Source: a bacterium (lineage in GTDB: Bacteria > AUK180 > JAQVHJ01). From it: a stretch of DNA of 7,039 nt. Below are positions 1 through 6,054 of this stretch, one piece after another. Location of the stretch: positions 1 to 7,039 of the forward strand of contig JAQVHJ010000121.1 in NCBI GenBank assembly GCA_028696285.1, written 5' to 3'. Both the position numbers and the translations under genes were made by a program. Within the stretch, counting starts at the first letter, position 1; every line of letters begins with the position of its first letter. Below the pieces are notes generated by a model that worked only from the letters and a program-made list of their open reading frames with translations, was not told the origin of the DNA and did no database searches.

Positions 1-120
1 ATTTTTAAATGAAATTTTCCCTGTAAAAAGTTTCCCGGTAAAATAAAAAAACACACGCACCTTCACCCTTATATTGAATAAAAACTTTCTGAATCCCCTG
101 ACATTCCTTACCTTAATCAT
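1..120 (-). CDS. Partial unidentified ORF, N-terminus only
   Basis: An ATG at 120 opens a frame with no stop for 40 codons to the window edge. It starts 10 nt after the KAS stop, behind a purine-rich AAAGGGA (128-122). The peptide is very basic and then aromatic/hydrophobic: MIKVRNVRGFRKF, then VRVFFYFTGKLF. That could be the start of a membrane-associated protein. No family motif is visible and I do not assign a function. Spacing, orientation and ribosome binding site resemble the other genes in the run. However, 40 open codons can occur by chance and this stretch is more AT-rich than the rest, so the call rests mainly on context. Confidence 0.55.
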   Translation of the reverse strand, partial: MIKVRNVRGFRKFLFNIRVKVRVFFYFTGKLFTGKISFKN

Positions 121-121
121 T

Positions 122-128
122 ATCCCTT
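122..128 (-). promoter_or_regulatory. Putative ribosome binding site of the partial ORF
   Basis: AAAGGGA read leftward, ending one base before ATG 120 so that its GGG core is 3 nt from the start codon, in the 10-nt gap after the KAS stop. The spacing is tight but comparable with other junctions here. Confidence 0.4.
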
Positions 129-130
129 TC

Positions 131-1411
131 TCACTTTATATAATGTTTAAATGCAATCCCGGCATTATGCCCGCCAAAACCGTATGATACAGATAATGCA
201 TGGGTTATCTCCAGGTCCCCGGACTCTGTAATCAGGTTCAGATTCTCCATCGGTTTCCTTATTAAGTTCCCGTGAACCCTGGATTCTTTAATAGAATAAA
301 CAGTAACTGCGCATTCCAGGGCTCCGCTTGCGCCGATTGAATGGCCGATTATACCTTTCGTTGAATTGATCGCGGGTTGGGTATCCTTATCCCCGAAAAC
401 TTCCCGGATGCATTCAGCTTCTATTACATCGTTCTTCTCTGTTCCGGTTCCATGCGCATTGAGATAATCTATCTTCCTGTCTGATTTTAATTTTTCAAGA
501 AGTTCCCGAATCTTTTTCCCGTCCGGATTTAACTGGACAATATTATATGCATCGCTGTTGCATTTATAATCTATTATCTCCGCATAAATCTCCGCGCCGC
601 GCTTGACTGCATGTTCCTCAGATTCCAGAACCAGGACACATCCCGCTCCTTCCGAGAACAGGAATCCTGAAATCTCTTCCGAGAACGGCCGGGGAACCCA
701 GTCTTCAGAAACCGTCAATGCGCCAAGAACATCAAATCCGCGCATGATGCTGCCGTATGGTTCTTTAAAGCATTCCATTCCTCCCGTCAGCATTAAATCA
801 GCAACTCCTGACCTTATCTTTTCATACGCTTCCCCAATCGCGATTGTTCCGGAAGCACAAGAAGCGTTGACCGTGAATGATGGCCCGTGCAGGCCAAAAA
901 GAATTGAAGTCCAGCCTGCAATTGAATTGGTCATGGTCCTGGGAATGATCATCCTGTTATATCTCGTCTGGAAATCTTCAAGGACTGTTATCTTATCATC
1001 CTTCTTTTCATTCATGATATGCGCAAGGTATGAATGAAGCGCGGTCTCCAAACCCGTAAGGCCGATTCCGAGTATTACCCCTGACTCTTCCGGCAGGCCG
1101 GAAACAATAATATCCTTCCCTGTATTTTCAAAATCAAATCCGGCATCCTCCAGAGCAAGAGCAGAACAGAGAATAGAAAGTTTATCTTCGTCCTGCATGA
1201 TATTCTCAAATTTATTTGAAACATCATAATCACTTAATATGAATTCAGGAAATGGAGAATAGAATCCCGATCTGAATTTATAATTCAATTCATAGACAGA
1301 AGGGATTTTTTTTATAACCGGTTTTAGATTAAATAAATTACCGGTAAAATCTTCCTTGCCAATACCTATTGATGCAGCAGGGCCGATTCCGGTCACAACT
1401 ACTCTGTTCAA
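131..1411 (-). CDS. Beta-ketoacyl-ACP synthase, KAS II (FabF) type
   Basis: Condensing enzyme of 426 aa with the thiolase fold. It joins malonyl-ACP to an acyl chain by decarboxylative Claisen condensation. The catalytic set is complete: C185 in VNASCASG (181-188), H320 in NAHGTGT (318-324), K352 and H357 in NSTKGIIGHSIGASG (349-363), and a C-terminal SYGFGGHN (409-416). The H320-H357 spacing of 37 equals that of E. coli FabF, and the Cys places it with chain-elongating synthases rather than Gln-type decarboxylases or chain length factors. It is slightly longer than FabF, with most extra residues before C185. The start is TTG 1411, which shares bases with the stop of the ThiL-like gene (TTGA) and gives the family's N-terminal strand NRVVVTGIG; AGGA sits 11 nt upstream. 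No ketoreductase, dehydratase or malonyltransferase gene is seen, so it would borrow those from fatty-acid synthesis. Probably it makes or extends the acyl-ACP used by the oxoamine synthase, or acts on another ketoacyl intermediate. Confidence 0.93.
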   Translation of the reverse strand: MNRVVVTGIGPAASIGIGKEDFTGNLFNLKPVIKKIPSVYELNYKFRSGFYSPFPEFILSDYDVSNKFENIMQDEDKLSILCSALALEDAGFDFENTGKDIIVSGLPEESGVILGIGLTGLETALHSYLAHIMNEKKDDKITVLEDFQTRYNRMIIPRTMTNSIAGWTSILFGLHGPSFTVNASCASGTIAIGEAYEKIRSGVADLMLTGGMECFKEPYGSIMRGFDVLGALTVSEDWVPRPFSEEISGFLFSEGAGCVLVLESEEHAVKRGAEIYAEIIDYKCNSDAYNIVQLNPDGKKIRELLEKLKSDRKIDYLNAHGTGTEKNDVIEAECIREVFGDKDTQPAINSTKGIIGHSIGASGALECAVTVYSIKESRVHGNLIRKPMENLNLITESGDLEITHALSVSYGFGGHNAGIAFKHYIK

Positions 1412-2427
1412 TTATTTACTTTTCCTGTGTTTATGAAATTGATTACCGTCTCGAGATAATTCTGGACTGCAATGAAGTCCCGGGCCCTTATATTGAAATC
1501 ACTCAAATCGATTTCTTTATCCTTACTGAATAAAATATTCTTCCCGGGCGGCTTTAAATATCCAAGTTTAAAGAATTTCAGATTTTCTTTCAATGCTTTC
1601 TCAGTAAAATCATTTTCCTTCTTTGGATCAATTGTAAAGAGCAGTTCATACTCCCCGCATTCGCCCATCGCAAGAAGTTCTTTGGGAATAGATAGGATTG
1701 AAGATAATTTCAATCCGGATTCCAGATACGGGATATTTTCTAAAATAAACCCTGTATTATTATTCTCTGCGATAGTCTGTGCGGCATTTAAAACGCCGTC
1801 ACTCGTGTCAATGCAGGTACTTGCAAACTCCTTAATCAACAGCGATTCCCTATATCTCAATTCAAATTTGTTTCCAGTGTCTTCTAAAAATGGTGTTAAA
1901 CGTTGATCTGACTCATTTAATTTCAGGGCTGCTTCAATATTTCCCCGGCCAACTTCTCCTGATATATATATCAAGTCGCCGGGTTTTGCCCCGAACCGGG
2001 TCAACCTGTTTCCGGAAGGCCGGCCGATCACCACGGTTGTATATCTCCAGTCTGTTCCCCTTCCAAAATCACCGCCGATAAAAACTATTCCTAATTTACT
2101 AAGAACATCACTGATTCCGGTCGCAAAATTTTTAATATACTCTTCATCCCACCGCGCGGCGGTAACCATTGAGTGCGCATAATAAACGGGTTCCCCGCCG
2201 CTTGCAAGAATATCGCACACCCCGCCTATCGCCATGTTCCAGCCGAGTTTATACGGATTGCTGTCAAGGAAAAGGTCTTCAGCTGAAAATTCATCCATGG
2301 TAAAAAGGATATGTTCCCTTGTCAATTCCACAAGTTCGGAATCGGATTCAAATACTGAAGTTAAACGGGACTTTCCCCCGGGTAAAATCTCATTTATCTT
2401 CTTTATCATTTTCTTTTCAAAATCCAT
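1408..2427 (-). CDS. ThiL-like protein of the AIR synthase / PurM ATP-binding superfamily
   Basis: Protein of 339 aa that aligns by eye with thiamine-monophosphate kinase along its length. From ATG 2427: TMDEFSAEDLF (43-53) at the ThiL TDxxVEGxHF position, LGWNMAIGGVCDILASGGEP (61-80) matching GxKxLAxNLSDLAAMGAxP, GGDFGRG (118-124), CIDTSDGV (205-212) matching the MIDxSDGL signature, and GECGEYELLF (255-264) at the GGEDYELLF site. Several acidic residues that bind Mg-ATP are kept (D72, D120, D209), but the N-terminal GDDxA motif is degenerate and GEDYEL has become CGEYEL. No thiamine gene is in the window. The paralogue therefore probably acts on another phosphorylated or carboxylated substrate, or is regulatory; other superfamily members (PurM, SelD, HypE) use ATP to activate an oxygen. 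ATG 2427 follows an AGGGGG site; a TTG at 2451 in the same frame is less likely. One nucleotide separates it from the kinase upstream; it overlaps the KAS by 4 nt. Confidence 0.82.
   Translation of the reverse strand: MDFEKKMIKKINEILPGGKSRLTSVFESDSELVELTREHILFTMDEFSAEDLFLDSNPYKLGWNMAIGGVCDILASGGEPVYYAHSMVTAARWDEEYIKNFATGISDVLSKLGIVFIGGDFGRGTDWRYTTVVIGRPSGNRLTRFGAKPGDLIYISGEVGRGNIEAALKLNESDQRLTPFLEDTGNKFELRYRESLLIKEFASTCIDTSDGVLNAAQTIAENNNTGFILENIPYLESGLKLSSILSIPKELLAMGECGEYELLFTIDPKKENDFTEKALKENLKFFKLGYLKPPGKNILFSKDKEIDLSDFNIRARDFIAVQNYLETVINFINTGKVNN
1423..1426 (-). promoter_or_regulatory. Ribosome binding site deciding a TTG start
   Basis: AGGA read leftward, 11 nt upstream of TTG 1411 and within the final codons of the ThiL-like gene. 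No ATG or GTG is available in the KAS frame before the first beta strand, so this site together with the overlapping TTGA supports a TTG initiation codon. Confidence 0.55.
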
Positions 2428-2428
2428 C

Positions 2429-3409
2429 TTATCCCCCTGTAATAATTTCAATGTTATCGGAAGCAGGTTCTATCCTGCACGGGAGATAACCGTGCGGATC
2501 CCCGTCAAACTCAATCCCTGAATTAACGGGACTGAACGCAATCTCAACCTTATCACCGTACGAAAGGTTAAATATCTTGCTGTTCCTAATCTGTTTCCCG
2601 GAATAAATACCGTAAATAATCTTTGGTATCCGGAAAAAAGTGAGGTTGCTGATGGTTAAAATATAAAAATGTTTCTTCATTTCTTTTAAATCATTCCGGA
2701 CCTTTATCCCCGAGGCGATATAAAAAGTTTTCCCTATTGAAATATTATGAATATTGTACACTTCCTGTGCTATCCCGTCAACCTTTAAAAGATACCTTCC
2801 TGAACGGTATGAGATCAAGCTGCGGAGCATTGAGAAGAATGTTCCGAGAAAATCTCCAAGGTACTTTCTGATCCCGGAGTTTGAATATTCCGCTAAAACC
2901 GCGCCAAACCCGATATTTGCGCAGCATGCAAAATACCTGACTGCCGGCGACGTCAGATTATCTACCGGATCTCCGCTCTTTAAATCTATTCTTTCCTTCG
3001 TGAATGTTATCTTACCTATTTCTATCTCCCGTGATTTATTTTCAAGTAAACTATTCATTGCCTTTTCAATATTCTTATAGGGTATCCCGTAACTCTTACA
3101 GAAATCCGGACTGGTCCCTGTATATATTACACACAGTTTCGCTTTTGAGATCCTGGTCCCGTCTTCTTTGAAGAATCCCGAGATCACTTCATTTATAGTC
3201 CCGTCCCCACCCACTGCAGTGATTATATTATACCCTTCTTCATTTGCTCTCCTTGAGATGGAATAGATTTCAGGTAATGATGTTGTAATGGTATACTGAT
3301 AATCAATCCTTTCCTCTTCAAGTATCTCAAAGATCTTTTTAAACTTCCTGCGGCTTGAACCGCCGCGGGAACCTGGATTCATTATGAAATAATATCTTAA
3401 CCCGGGCAT
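2429..3409 (-). CDS. Diacylglycerol/sphingosine kinase-like lipid kinase (DAGK catalytic domain)
   Basis: Protein of 326 aa matching the two-domain DgkB/YegS/LCB-kinase fold, which transfers phosphate from ATP to a lipid hydroxyl at the membrane surface. Seen: the first strand plus NPGSRGG (11-17), nucleotide-binding GGDGTINEV (67-75), GTSPDF (98-103, usually GTxNDF), NIGFGA (165-170) and a C-terminal FDGD (301-304, usually DGE). Between 239 and 250, where the family normally has a DDG loop before the next strand, the residues are basic and hydrophobic and no DDG is visible. These departures suggest an unusual substrate or altered metal network rather than a textbook DAG kinase. ATG 3409 is the only credible start: a TGA at 3424-3422 closes the frame upstream, and the next ATG (3382) would remove the first strand. 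Its Shine-Dalgarno (AAGGA) sits only 1 nt from the ATG, so translation probably depends on coupling to the overlapping oxoamine synthase. A role in phosphorylating an amino-lipid is inferred from position. Confidence 0.86.
   Translation of the reverse strand: MPGLRYYFIMNPGSRGGSSRRKFKKIFEILEEERIDYQYTITTSLPEIYSISRRANEEGYNIITAVGGDGTINEVISGFFKEDGTRISKAKLCVIYTGTSPDFCKSYGIPYKNIEKAMNSLLENKSREIEIGKITFTKERIDLKSGDPVDNLTSPAVRYFACCANIGFGAVLAEYSNSGIRKYLGDFLGTFFSMLRSLISYRSGRYLLKVDGIAQEVYNIHNISIGKTFYIASGIKVRNDLKEMKKHFYILTISNLTFFRIPKIIYGIYSGKQIRNSKIFNLSYGDKVEIAFSPVNSGIEFDGDPHGYLPCRIEPASDNIEIITGG
2433..2438 (-). promoter_or_regulatory. Ribosome binding site of the ThiL-like gene
   Basis: AGGGGG read leftward, 5 nt before ATG 2427 and within the last codons of the lipid kinase (its C-terminal Gly-Gly). 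It supports the ATG over the upstream TTG at 2451. Confidence 0.65.
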
Positions 3410-4584
3410 TCCTTCTTCAGCTCATTTTTAATTAAATTAATAATTCCTGTAACTGTCTCCTCCTTCAGGTTTGCTCCTGCGATCAGACGGACCTTTCCCC
3501 CGTTCGGCGGTACAGACGGCGGAACAAACGGCGTGGATAGAATCGAATTCTTAAACAGCGCCTTTGCTATCTTAACGGTATTCTCAAGGCTCCCGCCTAT
3601 AATTGATGTTATCGGCGCGGCTCCGTCTGATAACGTGAATCCGGTTTCCTTCAATGCATCCGATATCCTGTGCTTGTAATCCCACATTCTATTTAATATC
3701 TTTTCATGGTCATTATTCAATATATCTATCACCTTTAGAAGTCCTGCTAAAACAACGGGCGGGAGAGCAGTGGAATAGATCAGGCCTGAACATGAATATT
3801 TCAGGAACTCGATAAACTCCTTCTTCCCTGCAATCACACCACCGGAACCTGCTAATGCCTTTCCGAGAGATGCTGTATAGATTCCGGGAAAATTTTTAAG
3901 GCCTTTCTCCTCAAGAATCCCTCGGCCTGTTTTACCGAGAACACCGATACCGTGTGAGTCATCTACTACGGGAACTGCATTGTACCGGGAACAGATCTCT
4001 GTTATCCCGTCCAGCGGGGCGATACTGCCTTCGGTTGAAAATACAGATTCGGTTACTACTATTATCTTCTTAAAATCTTTTGATCTCCGGAGGACCTGTT
4101 CAAGATGGTCAAGGTCATTGTGCTTGAACGGTTTTATCTTGCACCCGATTGATTTAATACCCTGGATAAGGGAAGCATGGGCGTAATGATCAACTATTAC
4201 CAGATCATCCTTCCCAAGTATAACAGGGAAGAGCGCATAGTTTGCCTGGTACCCGGAAGGAAAGATTATCGAATCTTCAAGCCCTGAAAATTCAGATAAC
4301 TTTTCACATAATGTTTTATACAACTCAACATATCCTGAAGCAATCGGTGTTCCGCACATGGATGCCCCGAACTTATCAAGACTCTCATGCATCGCCTGCT
4401 TCACCCGGGAATCGGTTGCAAGGCCGAGGTAATTATTGGATGCAAGGTTAATATATTCCTTCCCGTTAATAATGATCGGATCATCAAGCCCTGAGCAGAT
4501 CTCTATATAGTACGGGTTAAATCCAAGCTCTTTTGCCTGGCTCATATCCATCTTAAACTGAGAATAGAAATCGTTATCAGTCAT
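3397..4584 (-). CDS. Alpha-oxoamine synthase (serine palmitoyltransferase / BioF / KBL family)
   Basis: Cytosolic fold-type I PLP enzyme of 395 aa, the usual family length. The family condenses an amino acid with an acyl thioester, losing CO2, to give an alpha-amino ketone. Motifs (numbering from ATG 4584): NLASNNYLGLA (46-56), SGYQAN (110-115), DHYAHAS with the PLP-stacking His (132-138), FSTEG (182-186), DDSHGIG (208-214) for cofactor binding, SLGK with the Schiff-base lysine K242, and a C-terminal VPPSVPPNGGKVRL containing the carboxylate-binding Arg (about R366). No biotin or threonine-degradation gene is nearby. The partner is an overlapping ACP gene, with a lipid kinase next. That argues for a long-chain amino-ketone product (sphingoid-, capnine- or related type), with acyl-ACP as the likely donor, but DDSH resembles BioF/KBL more than the DEAH typical of many SPTs, so the amino acid cannot be read off. 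A TTG at 4599 is an alternative start; ATG 4584 has GGAG 9 nt upstream. It overlaps the lipid kinase by 13 nt. Confidence 0.9.
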   Translation of the reverse strand: MTDNDFYSQFKMDMSQAKELGFNPYYIEICSGLDDPIIINGKEYINLASNNYLGLATDSRVKQAMHESLDKFGASMCGTPIASGYVELYKTLCEKLSEFSGLEDSIIFPSGYQANYALFPVILGKDDLVIVDHYAHASLIQGIKSIGCKIKPFKHNDLDHLEQVLRRSKDFKKIIVVTESVFSTEGSIAPLDGITEICSRYNAVPVVDDSHGIGVLGKTGRGILEEKGLKNFPGIYTASLGKALAGSGGVIAGKKEFIEFLKYSCSGLIYSTALPPVVLAGLLKVIDILNNDHEKILNRMWDYKHRISDALKETGFTLSDGAAPITSIIGGSLENTVKIAKALFKNSILSTPFVPPSVPPNGGKVRLIAGANLKEETVTGIINLIKNELKKECPG

Positions 4585-4834
4585 AATCCTTCTCTCCAAG
4601 TTCGGGATACTTCTCCTGCAGAAGACGGACTATATCGGAAACCGTGTTTATTCCTTCAAAGTCCGTGTCGGGAATGGAGATGGAAAACTCATCCTCCAGT
4701 GCAGTGATAACCATTAAACTGTCAAATGAATCGATCCCGAGGTCCTTCCTGATATCTGTTGAAATGGTTACCTCTTTATTCTTACCTTCCGTGTTATTCT
4801 TGATGATGGAAATTATCTTATCTTCAAAAGTCAT
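4577..4834 (-). CDS. Acyl carrier protein
   Basis: Small acidic carrier protein of 85 aa, within the usual 75-90 aa size of type II ACPs. It carries acyl groups on a 4'-phosphopantetheine arm in the cytoplasm. The attachment site is S36 in DLGIDSFDSL (residues 31-40), followed by the acidic recognition helix MVITALEDEF (41-50) and the IPD segment (54-56). The frame is open upstream and would add an Arg/Lys-rich tail (start 4864), but ATG 4834 is chosen because it follows a strong purine-rich ribosome binding site, overlaps the oxidoreductase stop as ATGA, and gives the standard ACP N-terminus MTFEDKI. It overlaps the alpha-oxoamine synthase by 8 nt, so it is most likely the dedicated acyl donor for that enzyme and/or the KAS downstream, rather than the housekeeping fatty-acid ACP, which usually sits in a fab cluster. 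No acyl-ACP synthetase or phosphopantetheinyl transferase is seen in the window. Confidence 0.93.
   Translation of the reverse strand: MTFEDKIISIIKNNTEGKNKEVTISTDIRKDLGIDSFDSLMVITALEDEFSISIPDTDFEGINTVSDIVRLLQEKYPELGEKDYD
4594..4597 (-). promoter_or_regulatory. Ribosome binding site of the oxoamine synthase gene
   Basis: GGAG read leftward, 9 nt before ATG 4584 and inside the end of the ACP gene. A TTG start at 4599 would place this site inside the coding region, so it favours ATG 4584. Confidence 0.6.
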
Positions 4835-6054
4835 TTTTTTTCTCCTTCTCCTTTTTCCAGGCATTGTGTCGGGTATTCCGTATCAACCATGATTGCGCAC
4901 CTGCTGCAGTTAATGCATAAAGACCTGTAATACGGATTCTCCCTGAGCTTCTCAGGAAAGTCCGGTTCAATAATAAACGGCCTGCATAATGAAATGAAAT
5001 CCGCCTGACCCCGGGAAAGCGCATCCCTGATCTCAACCCCTGTCCTGAATCCGCCAACAGAGATAATCGGGATAGATGTATGTTTCTTTGCAGTCTCTGC
5101 ATACCTGAGATTATACACGGGTGTAAACCTTATTACAGACCCCGAAGCAAACGGATAGATTAACAGTTTCCATAATCCGCGTAAAACCCGGTTCTTTATC
5201 CGATACATCGGATTATATTCCAATATCGTATCAATCGGGATCCGGGAACACCGGAAAATATTAAGGGCATGATCCATTGTTCCGTAACTGATCTCAACCC
5301 CCGAAACCTTCTTCGAATCTAAAAATTTAATGAGCTTAAGAAACATCTCTTCTGAAAATGATTTTTTATAATCATCCCCTCCGCTGATTTTGATAAGGAT
5401 CGGATAGTCATCTCCGCACCTCTCACGGATCCTGTCAATGATATTATTTAGAAATAACGTTCCCAACCCGAGCTCCGGGTCTATTCCGTAAATATCATTC
5501 CGGTCATTTATAAACGGGTGAAGAAACTGGTGTATAAGATACCCGTGTGATGCAAGCAGTTGAATCCCGTCAAAACCTGACTGCTTCGAATAGAACGCGG
5601 AATCGGAGAACTGCTCAATGATCTTCTCAATTTCATTAGTAGAAAGAACCTCGGGTATTTCATTGAAGTAAGCAGATTTCTTCCCGGAAACACCTTTCAC
5701 AGGAAAACCTGTTGAAGACATTCTTGTCTGGCGTCCGGAGTGTGAAAGCTGAATAAAGATCTTAACGGGATATTTATGAACAGCATCGGTCATCTTCCTG
5801 AAATATGGAATCTTCTCTTCACTTTCAAGGCCTGCCTGGCCGGGATGCATCACCTTCCCTTCGGGTGAGATATATGTAACACCCGTAATGATCGCGCCGG
5901 GCTTCCCCTGCGCAAGTTGGGAATAGAGTTTAATATAATCATCACCGGGAATACCGTTCGCATCACTCATCCCTTCAAATGTTGCGGAACGTATTAAACG
6001 GTTCGATAATTGTAAATTGCCGAGAACTGCAGGTTCAAATATTTCCATGATCAT
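4831..6054 (-). CDS. Old Yellow Enzyme-type NADH:flavin oxidoreductase with Cys cluster
   Basis: FMN-dependent TIM-barrel oxidoreductase of the OYE/enoate reductase family (407 aa), soluble, which typically reduces activated C=C bonds with NAD(P)H. Visible landmarks: the N-terminal FEP..LGNLQLSNR and RSATFEG (residues 6-28), QLSHSGR (102-108), HGYLIHQFLHP (170-180) followed by NDRNDIYG, a phosphate-binding SVGGFR (332-337) and SLCRPF..EPDFP (355-367). At the C-terminus C380, C383, C386 and C398 form CxxCxxCx11C, close to the [4Fe-4S] site of 2,4-dienoyl-CoA reductase and trimethylamine dehydrogenase. The chain stops there, without the FAD/NAD(P) domains of those larger enzymes. In the usual HxxHGYL active-site pair the first His is Leu (L167) and the second is kept (H170). 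A basic, hydrophobic stretch at about 264-310 looks longer than in simple OYEs. ATG 6054 overlaps the prenyltransferase stop; the ATG at 6048 is an equally possible start and neither has a strong Shine-Dalgarno. The substrate is unknown, perhaps an unsaturated lipid or prenyl intermediate. Confidence 0.9.
   Translation of the reverse strand: MIMEIFEPAVLGNLQLSNRLIRSATFEGMSDANGIPGDDYIKLYSQLAQGKPGAIITGVTYISPEGKVMHPGQAGLESEEKIPYFRKMTDAVHKYPVKIFIQLSHSGRQTRMSSTGFPVKGVSGKKSAYFNEIPEVLSTNEIEKIIEQFSDSAFYSKQSGFDGIQLLASHGYLIHQFLHPFINDRNDIYGIDPELGLGTLFLNNIIDRIRERCGDDYPILIKISGGDDYKKSFSEEMFLKLIKFLDSKKVSGVEISYGTMDHALNIFRCSRIPIDTILEYNPMYRIKNRVLRGLWKLLIYPFASGSVIRFTPVYNLRYAETAKKHTSIPIISVGGFRTGVEIRDALSRGQADFISLCRPFIIEPDFPEKLRENPYYRSLCINCSRCAIMVDTEYPTQCLEKGEGEKK
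4842..4851 (-). promoter_or_regulatory. Strong double Shine-Dalgarno of the ACP gene
   Basis: Reading leftward the sequence is GGAGAAGGAG, two overlapping Shine-Dalgarno cores, with the nearer one 7 nt before ATG 4834. It lies inside the oxidoreductase gene and encodes that protein's charged EKGEGEKK tail, so the tail may be there for translation signalling rather than function. This site decides the ACP start. Confidence 0.8.

Noticed and set aside
603..1037. Plus-strand open frame of 144 codons opposite the KAS gene
   Set aside because: It lies antisense to a gene with a full catalytic motif set, has no recognisable domain, and shows the composition of an opposite-strand shadow.
1472..1906. 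Plus-strand open frame opposite the ThiL-like gene, and others at 1890-2081, 2234-2521 and 2754-3080
   Set aside because: Low-complexity Ser/Phe-rich translations antisense to well-supported genes; no motif.
1408..2427. Housekeeping thiL
   Set aside because: Degenerate substrate and ATP motifs and absence of thiamine genes make a simple thiL call unsafe.
3980..4451. Short plus-strand open frames opposite the oxoamine synthase
   Set aside because: Opposite a gene with all PLP-enzyme motifs; no independent support.
3397..4584. Biotin synthesis gene bioF or threonine-degradation gene kbl
   Set aside because: Motifs alone fit the wider family, but no bioA/B/D, bioC/H or threonine dehydrogenase neighbour is present, and the context is an ACP and a lipid kinase.
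4835..4840. Run of T on the plus strand as a terminator U-tract
   Set aside because: Genes run leftward, so this is an A-tract between ribosome binding site and ATG; no hairpin precedes it.
4577..4864. ACP with a 10-residue Arg/Lys N-terminal extension
   Set aside because: The extension is read from the oxidoreductase tail and the ribosome binding site itself; ATG 4834 has ideal spacing and the usual ACP N-terminus.
4824..5102. Minus-strand Arg-rich open frame in another frame of the oxidoreductase gene
   Set aside because: It overlaps the conserved OYE C-terminal half, including the Cys cluster; its own translation has no recognisable motif.
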